DNA from: Pirellulaceae bacterium
Lineage (GTDB): Bacteria; Planctomycetota; Planctomycetia; Pirellulales; Pirellulaceae
Length of the DNA: 64,000 nucleotides
Assembly (NCBI GenBank): GCA_023382975.1
Contig: JAHDXO010000022.1
Span: forward strand, 1 to 64,000
Reading direction: 5' to 3'
Below the pieces are notes generated by a model. The model saw only the letters and a list, made by a program, of their open reading frames with translations, did no database searches and had not been told where the DNA came from. Both the position numbers and the translations under genes were made by a program. Shown here in pieces: positions 1-8,499 of the stretch (position 1 is the first letter of the stretch; every line of letters starts with the position of its first letter).

Positions 1-2
1 AT

Positions 3-393
3 CTGCCGTATCTTGTCACCGTCAACTTGAATTCTGGGGTGCGGAATGTGAGTAATCAAGCTCAACAGTCTGAGTCCAGAAGATTGTTTCGTGCTGCTGA
101 ACAACATTCGTCGTGTACACGCGGCGGGGGACGCGGCAAGAGTCCTACTTCCGGACGAAGGAATTGTCGCCTACCTCCGCGACTGCAACGAACGCATGGG
201 CGCCGCTTACTTCCAGACGCCGCGAGACACGGTCAAGGATTTCGTCAATCTACTCAATATTCTTGAGCAGGACCGAAGCGTCGATTGGCGATCGCTCCTG
301 CAGAAGAAGATTTTCGTTTCTTCCCCTGTGCCAACGCCTCCCGAGTCCAGCCCTTCTTCCGGCCATGACGACTTGACCGAATTCAAGCTTTGA
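3..393 (+). pseudogene. C-terminal part of a BrxD-like (DUF2791) P-loop ATPase, frameshifted, 5' end outside window
   Basis: Only the end of the gene is present. From about position 52 one frame reads VIKLNSLSPEDCFVLLNNIR and runs to a stop at 393, including PRDTVKDFVNLLNILEQ, which resembles the C-terminal tail of DUF2791/BrxD ATPases. Upstream of 52 this frame has stops at 28 and 49, but a frame shifted by one base reads NLNSGVRNV up to about 50 and joins naturally to VIKL, so a single-base frameshift near 48-53 is likely (mutation or assembly error). The Walker motifs would lie before the window. The helicase gene begins 7 bp downstream, so the two are probably one operon. BrxD partners an Lhr-like helicase (BrxHI) in BREX type 2 loci and related defence cassettes; assignment here rests on the tail and this neighbour. 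Confidence 0.55.
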
Positions 394-400
394 CGAACCA

Positions 401-3400
401 ATGAGCGGCTCAGCATTTGACCTTCTGGCGCGACCGATTCAGCATGCGTTGTGGGACATGCGATGGGAGTCGTTGCGTCCAATCCAGGTTGATACCATTC
501 AACTGCTGCTCACCACCCAGCGCGACGTGCTGATCTCTGCTCGGACAGCGTCAGGAAAGACGGAAGCTGCTTTTCTGCCGATACTTTCCAGGCTCTACGA
601 ACAGCCAGTGGACTCCATCGGCGCCCTGTATGTCGGGCCGCTCAAGGCTTTGATTAATGACCAGTTCCGGCGTTTGGAGGATCTCTGCGCTCGCGCTGAG
701 ATCTGTGTACACCGGTGGCACGGCGATGTGGACCTTGGCAAGAAGGACAATCTCCTGCAGCAACCGCGAGGGGTTCTGCTGATCACGCCAGAATCCCTGG
801 AATCGTTTTTCGTCAACCGCTCCGGCGTGCTGAGCCGGGTCTTTCACGGACTGGCGTTTGTGGTTATCGACGAAATCCACTCGTTGCTGGGGCGTGAGCG
901 GGGCCTTCAGTTGCGCAGTCAGTTGTTCCGTCTGCGACGATACGCGCAGAATGAGCCTCGGCTGATCGGACTCTCAGCGACGATCGGCGATGCCATTGAA
1001 AAGTATCAGAACTGGCTTCGACCGACCGCTCCCCAGAGCGTTGCACACGTCCACGACCCAGGCGAACAGAAACGAGTCCTGTTTGTTATTCAGGCCTACG
1101 ATACACGGAATGAGGGCGGATCGTCCGATGTGCCTGCAGAGGAGGACGCCATCGACGACGTTCCAGTCCCGATGGTTGCTGACATCCTACGTGCCTTCGC
1201 GGGCAGGAAGAACCTGATCTTCTGCAATAGCCGCCAGACGGTCGAATGGCTGGCCGATAGCCTTAACGACGCATGCCGCCGGGAGGGACGCCCAGCGGAG
1301 TTCCTGGTACACCACGGTTCGGTTAGCAAGGAAGTACGCCTGCAGACCGAAGCCGAGATGCGTGGAAGCCGCCCAGCGACCGCCGTGTGTTCGGCCACGC
1401 TGGAACTGGGCATTGACATCGGCAGCGTGACCGCGGTGGGGCAGATCGGTGCCTGTTGGTCAGTCAACTCCCAGGTTCAGCGTCTGGGCCGTAGCGGGCG
1501 ACGAGACAGTGAAGCGCACTGCATGCGAGTGTACATTCCTCTGAGACGCCAGCCTCCGTCCGCACACTTGGTAGATCGGCTCTATCCGGAATTGCTGCAG
1601 GCAATCGGTATCACTGAGCTTATGCGTCAGCGGTGGGTCGAGCCACCGACAGAAAATCGATTCGATCTCAGCACGCTTGTGCAGCAGATCCTCAGCGCGC
1701 TTGCGGAGCACGGCGGCATTCTGGCGAAGGCGCTCTACGCCCAGCTCGTCAACGACGGCGCGTTTCGCGAGCTTGACCAAGGTACTTACGTCGAGGTGCT
1801 TCGGAGTCTTGGACGGCACACTCTTATCGAGCAGGCGGATGGCGGTGTACTGCTGTTGACGCCCAAGGGCGAGAAGATCGTCCATGACATGGAATTCTAC
1901 AGCTCCTTCGCCACGCCCCAGGAGCTAATCGTTCGATACCAAGGACGCACGGTTGGTTCGCTTTCGGCACTATACCTGCCACAGCCCAGCGACCATTTTC
2001 TCCTAGCTGGACGGCGCTGGCAGGTTGTTGAGGTGAATCTGAGGCAGGGTGAGATCCTGGTTCGGCCGGCGGTGGGAAGGAAGCCGCCGAAATTCGTTGG
2101 CGGCGGCGGAGAGATTCACTCGCGCATCCGCGAGGAGATGCGGCGAGTCGTTTCGGCGGAAGGCGATTTTGAATACCTCGACACCCTGAGCCGTGAGCTT
2201 CTAGCAGACGGTCGATCGGCCTATCGCCACGCCGGCGGTCTCGAATCAGAGTTCGTCGAAACTGGTGATCGCGAGTGCCTCTGGTTCACGTGGACCGGAA
2301 CGCGTGCTCAACGCACACTCATGATGTTCGCACATCGCGCCAACTTGGAGGCAGCCGACCGCAGGATCGCGATTGAGTTCAAGGGTACGCCTAGAGATGT
2401 GGCCGGCGCGATATTCGATGCAGCACGTACCGTAGCGTCGCCGGAGGATCTGACAGTTGACATGCCAATGACCGGTTGGCGCAAGTTCGATGGCCACCTA
2501 TCGGAATGCCTGTTGCGAAGGGCATTTGCACACGACTGGCTCGACATCGAGGAGGCACGCGCGAAGATCGGTGAATTGCGGCCGATGATGCACGACAGCG
2601 GCACGGGCTTGCACGGCGCAGTCGCTGGGTGTCCGGCTCTGCCTGCAGATACTGACGGGGCGCCGGAGCTGGTGGGATCTCCCGACGTTACATCTGGCAT
2701 CGTGGTAGCACCGCCCGTATCCAGCGCCGTGACTTCGACGTGGGACGATCGGGTCTTGGCGGATTGCGAGTTTGTTGCTTTCGACGTGGAAACTACGGGG
2801 TTGCACCCGTTGTGGTCGCGAATCGTTGAGGTTGGCGCCGTTCGGTTTCGGTCAGACGGCGCGGAATTGGGGCGTTATCAAGAGTTAGTGAATCCAGGTT
2901 GTGCGATTCCGTCGGCTGCATCTGACATCCACGGTATTACCGACGACGCGGTTGCCAACAAACCGCCGGTGGAGGATGTGCTACCCCGATTCCTGGCGTT
3001 TCTGGGCGGATGTTCCACGATTCTCCTGGCGCACAACGCCGCGTTTGACCATGAGTTCCTGGCGACCGCCGCTGCACTTCATCAGGTGGAGTTGCCGGAC
3101 AACTTGGTCGTCGACACGCTGCCGTTGGCGGGGTGTTTGTTGCCTACGTGCGCCAGTCTCCGCCTTGAGGCACTGGCCCAGCATCTTGGATTGCCGCCCA
3201 TCGGCGCGCACGGAGCTTTGAACGACTCGCTGATCCTAAAGGCCGTGTTCCTGCAGTTACTAACTTGTTGTCGACACCCGCAGACAGTTGAGCAACTACT
3301 GTCCCTCTGCCCGCCATTTCCGTTGAATCGCAGAAGTCTGGGGGACGCTGTGCCACCACCGGGATTCGAACTGCTTTCGAAGGCAATCGAGGAGCGGAGA

Positions 3401-3574
3401 CGAATCCAGTTGCTCTACAGAAGCAGTGGCCGGGGACCTTCGCTTCGGGAAGTCACGCCCTTGAGGATCGCCGAATCGGGCGGTCGGTACTACTTGTCTG
3501 CCCAATGTCATTTCGACGGGAACGTCAAGACGTTTCGCCTCGACCGTGTCGAACGAATCCTAGAGACCGGGTAG
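401..3574 (+). CDS. Lhr-like DEAD/DEAH helicase fused to a DEDDh exonuclease and a WYL domain
   Basis: A 1057-residue protein. Residues 20-450 form a superfamily 2 helicase: Walker A TASGKT at 49-54, DEIH at 157-160, SAT at 192-194 and the motif VI string QRLGRSGR. A middle region of about 300 residues resembles Lhr-type accessory domains. Residues about 790-960 form a DnaQ-like exonuclease with a complete DEDDh set: D795 and E797 (FDVETTGL), D883 (HNAAFD) and H937/D942 (AHGALND). Residues about 985-1057 look like a WYL domain (RRIQLLY, then YYLSAQ and FRLDRVERI), a fold linked to ligand sensing in defence proteins. The gene follows the BrxD-like remnant after 7 bp, as BrxHI follows BrxD in BREX type 2. 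Nuclease and sensor on the same chain as the helicase are unusual. A role in DNA processing or phage defence is inference. Confidence 0.85.
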   Translation: MSGSAFDLLARPIQHALWDMRWESLRPIQVDTIQLLLTTQRDVLISARTASGKTEAAFLPILSRLYEQPVDSIGALYVGPLKALINDQFRRLEDLCARAEICVHRWHGDVDLGKKDNLLQQPRGVLLITPESLESFFVNRSGVLSRVFHGLAFVVIDEIHSLLGRERGLQLRSQLFRLRRYAQNEPRLIGLSATIGDAIEKYQNWLRPTAPQSVAHVHDPGEQKRVLFVIQAYDTRNEGGSSDVPAEEDAIDDVPVPMVADILRAFAGRKNLIFCNSRQTVEWLADSLNDACRREGRPAEFLVHHGSVSKEVRLQTEAEMRGSRPATAVCSATLELGIDIGSVTAVGQIGACWSVNSQVQRLGRSGRRDSEAHCMRVYIPLRRQPPSAHLVDRLYPELLQAIGITELMRQRWVEPPTENRFDLSTLVQQILSALAEHGGILAKALYAQLVNDGAFRELDQGTYVEVLRSLGRHTLIEQADGGVLLLTPKGEKIVHDMEFYSSFATPQELIVRYQGRTVGSLSALYLPQPSDHFLLAGRRWQVVEVNLRQGEILVRPAVGRKPPKFVGGGGEIHSRIREEMRRVVSAEGDFEYLDTLSRELLADGRSAYRHAGGLESEFVETGDRECLWFTWTGTRAQRTLMMFAHRANLEAADRRIAIEFKGTPRDVAGAIFDAARTVASPEDLTVDMPMTGWRKFDGHLSECLLRRAFAHDWLDIEEARAKIGELRPMMHDSGTGLHGAVAGCPALPADTDGAPELVGSPDVTSGIVVAPPVSSAVTSTWDDRVLADCEFVAFDVETTGLHPLWSRIVEVGAVRFRSDGAELGRYQELVNPGCAIPSAASDIHGITDDAVANKPPVEDVLPRFLAFLGGCSTILLAHNAAFDHEFLATAAALHQVELPDNLVVDTLPLAGCLLPTCASLRLEALAQHLGLPPIGAHGALNDSLILKAVFLQLLTCCRHPQTVEQLLSLCPPFPLNRRSLGDAVPPPGFELLSKAIEERRRIQLLYRSSGRGPSLREVTPLRIAESGGRYYLSAQCHFDGNVKTFRLDRVERILETG

Positions 3575-3856
3575 CGGAGGAGTGGGAACTCGACCAGACG
3601 TCGCCACCGGCATCCAGAGGCTCGTCGGCGGCCGTAAGGTCAAAAAACTGAGCCGATGGTTTAGGTCTTTGGCAATTTGGACTTGGTGTAACACGGAGGC
3701 GCGAATCTCGGCCCAGCGCGGACGCTGAAGTCGTGGAGTTGGACCGCTGGGCAGCTGGCCCCAGGCAGACGAGGAGGCGCGAGTGCTGGGTGCGGACAGA
3801 CTCTTGGCGCGAGTTCTATGCGGGATGTGGCGTCCAGCTGGGCTACAGTCCGTCAG

Positions 3857-4945
3857 TCAGGGTGCTTTGCGGTGGTAGTAGTTCAGCAGGCCGCCGAGAC
3901 GTTCCCCACATTCAACCCAGCCGGCGATGCGGCCCACCTCGTCGCCGGGCTGGAAAATGACGTTGCCCAGGCCATGATGATTTCTCTCTCGGTGATCGTG
4001 TTGGAGGAATTCTCGAACGGCGTTGCGCAGCATGTTCTCACCGAAGAAGATCAGACGCGACAGGCACTCATCCTTGATACTTCGCATGAACCGTTCCACG
4101 TGAGCGTTCAGATTGGGCGAGCGTGCAGGCAGGATTACCGGTTCCGTGCCGGCGTCTTCCAGGACCTTGCGGAACGCTTCGCAGAACTTGCCGTCGCGAT
4201 CCATCAATATGTAGCGTGTCCCGTTTACGAATCCATCCTCCATGTCAGTTAGGTTCCTGGCGATCTGCTTCATCCACGGCTCGTTGGGATTCGGGGTGCA
4301 GTCGGCCAAATGCACTCGCCGCGTAGCCAGTTCCATGACGAACAGCAAGTAGTAGGTGACCAAGCCGCCCTTGGTCCAGACTTCGATAGTCGTGAAGTCG
4401 ATCGCGGCCAGCACGTCCCAGTGGGACTTGATGAACGTCTTCCACGTGGTCTGCCGCTTTCGGTCGCAGGCTGGTTCGAGTTCGTACTCCTTGAGGATGT
4501 TGCCGACGGTCTGATCCGAGACTTGATGGCCCACGTTCGCCAATGCGCCCTGAATCCGATCGTATCCCCACGTGGGATTCTCACGGACCAGGCGCAAGAC
4601 CAGATCAAGGATCTCCTGCGCTACGGGCGGCCGACCGGCGGATTTGCGCCGCTGGCTGTAATTCCATTTCTGCGGGAACAACATGCGATGCCAGCGCAGG
4701 ATCGCGTCCGGCGTGAACAGCGTGCCGACATCTTCCAGGCGTTTGCGGCCCAGGATCTTTCTCTTGACAGCCAAACGTCGGCGCTGGTCGTCGTTCAGGA
4801 GAATTCGCCCGTTTCCGAGTTTCTCTTTGAGTACCTGATTTTCGGTGCGGAGGTACTCGATGACGTCCTGTTGTTGCCGATTGATCCAGCCGGCGAGAAT
4901 ACGACAGAACAGCTGCCAAGGCTGCAGGATCAAGTTCATGCTCAA
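3857..4945 (-). CDS. DDE integrase-core transposase (rve family) of an insertion sequence
   Basis: A 362-residue transposase of the single-ORF type common in planctomycetes. The N-terminal third is helical and HTH-like (residues 50-160, including TWGYDRIQGAL). The catalytic core has D183 (AIDFTTIEVW), D249 (LMDRDGKF) and E284 (NAHVERFMRSIKDE) with 34 residues between the last two, the D,D34E pattern of rve transposases. The frame is intact, so it may be active. It lies directly after the helicase gene, and the 280 bp between them (3575-3856) contain no recognisable gene. An alternative start is the second Met, two residues in. Terminal inverted repeats and target duplications were not identified, so the element boundaries are unknown. 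Confidence 0.85.
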   Translation of the reverse strand: MSMNLILQPWQLFCRILAGWINRQQQDVIEYLRTENQVLKEKLGNGRILLNDDQRRRLAVKRKILGRKRLEDVGTLFTPDAILRWHRMLFPQKWNYSQRRKSAGRPPVAQEILDLVLRLVRENPTWGYDRIQGALANVGHQVSDQTVGNILKEYELEPACDRKRQTTWKTFIKSHWDVLAAIDFTTIEVWTKGGLVTYYLLFVMELATRRVHLADCTPNPNEPWMKQIARNLTDMEDGFVNGTRYILMDRDGKFCEAFRKVLEDAGTEPVILPARSPNLNAHVERFMRSIKDECLSRLIFFGENMLRNAVREFLQHDHRERNHHGLGNVIFQPGDEVGRIAGWVECGERLGGLLNYYHRKAP

Positions 4946-5276
4946 CTTCCGACGGCGGGACTCGGTGGACCCAACATTCCATTGGCCCTGCAGGATATCC
5001 GGCCCTCGGTGTCATCGGAACGGTTGTCCGTCTGGTTTGTCCTGCATCCAGAGCCCGCTTTCCCCGCTCGGCACGCGGGACAGAGTATGGTAAGCTGAGC
5101 AAAGATCAGGAGGCTCCTCTCCACGAGCTGCTAGATATGGTCCAGCGGAACGGCTGACACGGGAGGTGACGGAAGGAATCTGGCTTGGCAGAACCGGTGT
5201 CAGGAAATGTTTGACGATGAAGGCAATCCCTGGCAAAAACTAGCAATCTTATAGGGCAGTCAAGGAGGAGCCCGCC
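4946..5276. other. Intergenic region, no gene seen
   Basis: Probably includes the non-coding end of the insertion sequence that encodes the transposase on its left. No convincing inverted repeat matching the other side was found. A strong Shine-Dalgarno sequence (aaggagg, about 5262-5268) belongs to the next gene. Confidence 0.4.
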
Positions 5277-5759
5277 GTGGGCACTTACTATGCGATTGGA
5301 ATAGTCAAGAAGTTCGAAGCGAAAGCCAAGCGCGCCATCGACCTGCCCTCCTTGGAAAAAGCGGTTGGCGAACGGCTGGACCTCAGTCTGTTCGACCTGA
5401 GCCATGCAGACGGAAAGCTGGAGGGGAAACTCAAGCCAGGTCTGTTCGAAGAACACATCGAAGGTTTCGTGGACAGGCTCACCGAAATTGCCCCGGACAG
5501 CAAGTCGATCGTTCGATATTGCTTCGAGAGCTACGGCACGGATATCGACAAATACGATTCGGAGTATCGTCGAATGAGGATACCCAGCCCTGACGGGCAA
5601 TCGGTCGATGTTCGTGCCGATATGGTGCTGGTGTTCATCGAAGGCAAGTTCATGGCCGAGAGCTTCTCCGTAGAGCCGGTGCTGATGAATTGGCTATTCA
5701 GGCACAGCGACTTCAGCAACCCCCTGGCAGGGGCAGTGGCGAGCGGCATCATCGGCTAG
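5277..5759 (+). CDS. Hypothetical protein of 160 residues
   Basis: The product is not recognised. A GTG start is chosen because an excellent ribosome binding site (aaggagg) lies 8 bp upstream; the reading begins GTYYAIGIVKKFEAKAKR. The protein is soluble, mixed charged and hydrophobic, with no signal peptide, membrane segment or cysteine-rich motif. The last third (residues 115-160) ends in a small glycine/alanine-rich stretch. It sits alone between an IS transposase and a toxin-antitoxin pair, so it may be cargo of an accessory region. Its size and setting would fit an immunity-like or accessory protein, but nothing in the sequence proves that. Confidence 0.6.
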   Translation: MGTYYAIGIVKKFEAKAKRAIDLPSLEKAVGERLDLSLFDLSHADGKLEGKLKPGLFEEHIEGFVDRLTEIAPDSKSIVRYCFESYGTDIDKYDSEYRRMRIPSPDGQSVDVRADMVLVFIEGKFMAESFSVEPVLMNWLFRHSDFSNPLAGAVASGIIG

Positions 5760-5921
5760 AATGATACCTGTTGTCGCGCAGGAACCCGGCTTCGAAGTTG
5801 GGCAGCTCGCGGGCGAGCCCTCTCAATCCCACCTCCGCCACAGCTCCTTGCTGGAGCCGAGCCCTATTTCCAAGCGTGCCCGCCCACCGAAGATCACAAC
5901 CGGCCGCAATCTGCATGGTGT

Positions 5922-6317
5922 TTACGGGACGTACAGCCGCCCGGTTCCACGCAGGTTCTCCAGGTCCAACAGATACTCCAGCACTTGGGCAGCCACACGC
6001 TGTGCATAGTCGCGGTCCCGCAACAACCGATCGGGATCGCCGACGGTTATGACCGGAAGACTGCGGGCCGTGCCTAGCGAGGCGATGGCGGATTCGAGCG
6101 AGTCGGCGCCTTCTGCATTGCGGTTGCCCGTCAGCAACACGATCTCGTCTGCCTGACAGACTTCCCAGAGGTCGGTGTCCGACGTGTCGGGAGCGATTCC
6201 CAACCGCTCGAACGATTCCAAGTCGCACCCGATCCCTCGCCAAACATCACCCCACGCCGCGGACGACCAGATGGTGAGCAGTACCTGGAGGTGCCCTTCC
6301 ACATTGTGGTCAGCCAT
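5922..6317 (-). CDS. DUF5615-like PIN-fold toxin candidate
   Basis: A 131-residue protein beginning MADHNVEGHLQVLL, which resembles the start of DUF5615/VapC45-like PIN domains (aspartate early in the first strand, ADxN pattern). A later acidic segment (SDTDLWEVCQADEIVLLTGN) fits the second half of the site. These proteins are thought to be RNases in type II toxin-antitoxin systems. The start is set at 6317 so that it overlaps the stop of the upstream DUF433 gene by 8 bp; an alternative start at 6329 adds MPRI. The overlap implies translational coupling. The longer open frame extending upstream to 6548 is a shadow of the antitoxin gene. The C-terminal half (PVITVGDPDRLLRDRDYAQRV) is less typical, so the family call is moderate. 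Confidence 0.65.
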   Translation of the reverse strand: MADHNVEGHLQVLLTIWSSAAWGDVWRGIGCDLESFERLGIAPDTSDTDLWEVCQADEIVLLTGNRNAEGADSLESAIASLGTARSLPVITVGDPDRLLRDRDYAQRVAAQVLEYLLDLENLRGTGRLYVP

Positions 6318-6672
6318 GATCCTGGGCATCGCGTTCCTCGGCCGATAGGCGGCGGTGAACTTCGGCCAGCCGGCGTTCGGCAGCCTGACGACAGCGGTCG
6401 ACTTTGGCCTGGACATCCGGCGGGTAGCGATAGCTGCGATGCCGTTCGAGGATGCCCTGGTACTCGGCCTCGACCTCCTCCCGATGCGATTCGATATAGT
6501 CGATCGCCGCCTGAATATCGCGCGACGACAGTCGGAACATCGCCGCAATACGGTCGCGATGCCAGCCGTGCTTCAGGTAGTCCATGACGTCGAAGACGGT
6601 GATTCGCGTTCCGGCGATCTCCGGCCCGCGTCCGCGGTTAACGATCAGGTTGGCGTCAGTAGTCACCTGCAT
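6310..6672 (-). CDS. DUF433 family antitoxin
   Basis: A 120-residue protein with a classic DUF433 domain in residues 15-65: GPEIAGTRITVFDVMDYL, then a helical segment RDIQAAIDYIESHREEV. DUF433 proteins carry a winged-helix fold and act as antitoxins, usually encoded just before a PIN-like toxin, as here (8 bp overlap). The C-terminal 50 residues are charged and helical and probably bind the toxin. The start has a good ribosome binding site (caggaga, 7 bp upstream). As with other such pairs, autoregulation by the antitoxin is expected but no operator was identified. Confidence 0.8.
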   Translation of the reverse strand: MQVTTDANLIVNRGRGPEIAGTRITVFDVMDYLKHGWHRDRIAAMFRLSSRDIQAAIDYIESHREEVEAEYQGILERHRSYRYPPDVQAKVDRCRQAAERRLAEVHRRLSAEERDAQDHG

Positions 6673-7067
6673 GGCAGTTCTCCTGTGGCGTACTGCTTTG
6701 TATTCTAGCGGGTAGCGGGCGGAAGTGCCACGGCAGCCGCCGCCATGGGGTGGAACAGGTACTGCCCCGACAAGAGGAATCGGCCGAGCACGGCGGTCGA
6801 TTCAACCGCCGAGTGGTCTCAAGGGCGGCTCATTTTTCCGGAGCTGCACTTTGGTTCGAGACCCCGGAGTCGTCCGCCTTGGTTGGCGGGCCGTCCAAGA
6901 ACAGGTCGCCGTGGCCCCGGAGCATGTCGGACCTTTCCTGCCGCCAATCTACCAGGTAATGAGCATGCGATCATTACCGACGTATCCGAGACCGCTCGAA
7001 GCGAGTGCGAAGCACACAACTTGTTTTGACGGTAGCGAACTCCAGCTACCGCAGGGTTATGCCAAAG

Positions 7068-7099
7068 GCCGACGTCCAGAGACGTCGGCATCTTGTTTT
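7068..7099 (+). terminator. Hairpin followed by T-rich tail, terminator-like
   Basis: A perfect 9-bp stem (gccgacgtc / gacgtcggc) with a 4-base loop, followed by atcttgtttt. This fits a rho-independent terminator on the plus strand, but no plus-strand gene runs into it, so it may instead be part of a mobile repeat. Confidence 0.4.
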
Positions 7100-7143
7100 A
7101 TCGCCCGTTCTGGCAATGGTTTACGACGTGACGGTGAGTTCGT

Positions 7144-7200
7144 AACCCGAAGCGTGTGCGAGGAAATTCAACGTATACTCCTCGCTCACGCTTCGGGTTT
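7144..7200. repeat. Palindromic intergenic repeat (MITE/REP-like)
   Basis: The left arm (aacccgaagcgtgtgcgagg) and right arm (cctcgctcacgcttcgggtt) are inverted copies with one mismatch, around a loop of about 13 bp. The sequence cccgaagcgtgagcgagg resembles short repeats common in planctomycete genomes. Confidence 0.6.
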
Positions 7201-7396
7201 CAATTGCACGGTGATTTGGGCAAGATGGATGCGACCAACTGCCACCAAAACGACCTATAGGGAAAGCCAGCCAGCTCGGTAGAGTCGAGAGGTGGCGCGG
7301 TGGTTTAGGACGAAGTTCGTGTTCTCCGTTGGCCGCCTGGTTTCCCGGCGGTGCCACAATAACTCGTCCATGCTCCGTTTCCACCTCCCGCTAATC

Positions 7397-7429
7397 GAAC
7401 CGGACTTGCGGTTTTCCCGCATCCGGCTC
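7397..7429 (-). ncRNA. Group II intron domain V hairpin
   Basis: On the minus strand the sequence is GAGCCGGATGCGGGAAAA followed by CCGCAAGTCCGGTTC, a 33-base hairpin with a GAAA-type loop and an AGC near its 5' base. This is the conserved catalytic core of group II introns. It lies 16 bp after the stop of the reverse transcriptase fragment, where it belongs. Confidence 0.8.
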
Positions 7430-7444
7430 TCGGACAAGGCTAAT

Positions 7445-8170
7445 TCACGCTTTCGCCCACGGAAAGCTGCGCGTCCGGGCACTCAACGGTACTAAATGCA
7501 GTTGTTGGTATAGGTGCTGATTGGGAAATCGTGTGGTCCCGCGACCTGGTACCTTGTGCTTGGCGCAAAGCCACTGGCGGAGCCGGCGGCACACGTGGTG
7601 ATCCACGGCGCGATAAGCTTTGCTCACCGGCCCAAGACAGAAGTAGTTCGCCCAGCCTGTCTGTTTCCGGTTCAGCTGGCCTACCAGTTCCTTCGGTTCG
7701 AGAACGGCCAGATAGCGACGCTGCGTTTGCTCGCTGATCTCGCGGATCAGCCGAGCGACCTTCTTAGCCGACGGACGGGTGCCCAGGTAAGGTCGGCCCG
7801 TTTTCGCCTTGTGGCAAAGTCCTATCGTGTAGCCCAGGAAGTCAAATTCATCGGCGGGTAGGATGCACCGTCGCGTCTTGGCTTCATTGACCGTGAGTTT
7901 CAGTCTCGCCATCATGTCCCGCATCACGGTCAGGGCCTCGTCGGCCGTCCCGCGACAGCAGATCACGAAATCATCGGCGTAGTTCACGATCCGGGCTTGA
8001 AGACGCGATCCGTGTCCGAGCGTTTTCCAGCCCAGCACGAAACGACGCATGTAAAGATTGGCCAGGAGGGGAGAGATCGGCGCCCCTTGCGGGGTCCCGC
8101 GTCCTTCGTCCTGGTTGCGGGTCGTACGCTGACGGTGTCCTCGCGCGTCGGTCTCTGCGGTGGCCCAGTG
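7445..8170 (-). pseudogene. Group II intron reverse transcriptase/maturase, N-terminally truncated
   Basis: The frame is open from after a TAG at 8171-8173 to the stop at 7445, giving 241 residues. It begins HWATAETDARG and shows RT motif 4 (GTPQGAPISPLLANLYM), the catalytic YADD of motif 5 (NYADDFVICC), the motif 6-7 region and the maturase X domain with the typical ending GWANYF...SKAYRAVD and SFPWAKA. The N-terminal motifs 0-3, about 190 residues, are absent, replaced directly by the non-coding 5' part of the intron. The first ATG in frame is at 8050, after motif 4. It is therefore a relic, not a working enzyme. Confidence 0.85.
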
Positions 8171-8499
8171 CTAGCGCCACTACCCCGGTGGGACCGACTG
8201 GGTTTGATCGCTCACGCCCTCCGGGCTTCCTCCAGTCGACTGAGGCCTTCCCCGTAATTCAGGCGGGCCAGCTCCCACATTACCCGTTTCGAGGCCTGCT
8301 CGGCGTTCACTCGCGTTCCGGCCTGCTCGCTCGCTGAATCCCTTACAGACCCTTTGACATCGGAATGCTCCTGTAACCAAAATCCTTTTCGGCCACTCCG
8401 ACTGCTTCCGGCTGGAGCGACCCAGTTGCCGGGTGGGTCTTGCACCCACTGAAAACCGCCGCAGTTTCACGGCGCACTGAAAGATTAAGTGTTGTTTGG

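Larger units (their letters stand above)
6673..7340. other. Gene-free region with hairpins
   Basis: Some 670 bp with no convincing coding sequence on either strand. It holds a hairpin at 7068-7089 and a palindromic repeat at 7144-7200 (listed separately), plus a weaker stem ggtagc/gctacc at 7031-7050. It separates the toxin-antitoxin operon from the group II intron remnant. Confidence 0.5.
7341..8447 (-). mobile_element. Decayed group II intron, internally deleted
   Basis: On the minus strand the element starts near 8447-8440 with GTGCAAGACC, which resembles the GTGYG start of bacterial group II introns. About 270 bases of structured, non-coding sequence follow (the domain I region). Then come the C-terminal half of the reverse transcriptase, a good domain V (7397-7429) and a presumed domain VI and 3' end around 7340-7390. 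The order is right, but roughly 600 bp that should encode RT motifs 0-3 are missing, so the element cannot move on its own. Both ends are approximate. Confidence 0.65.

Noticed and set aside
1..3574. A complete BREX type 2 locus
   Set aside because: Only the BrxD-like tail and the helicase are visible; no PglX, PglZ or PglW/Y genes lie in the window, so a full BREX system cannot be claimed.
3575..5276. Exact ends of the insertion sequence
   Set aside because: Comparing both flanks of the transposase gene by eye gave no matching inverted repeats or target duplication.
8212..8445. A 77-residue protein in the 5' part of the group II intron
   Set aside because: The region fits structured intron RNA and the predicted protein has no recognisable motif.
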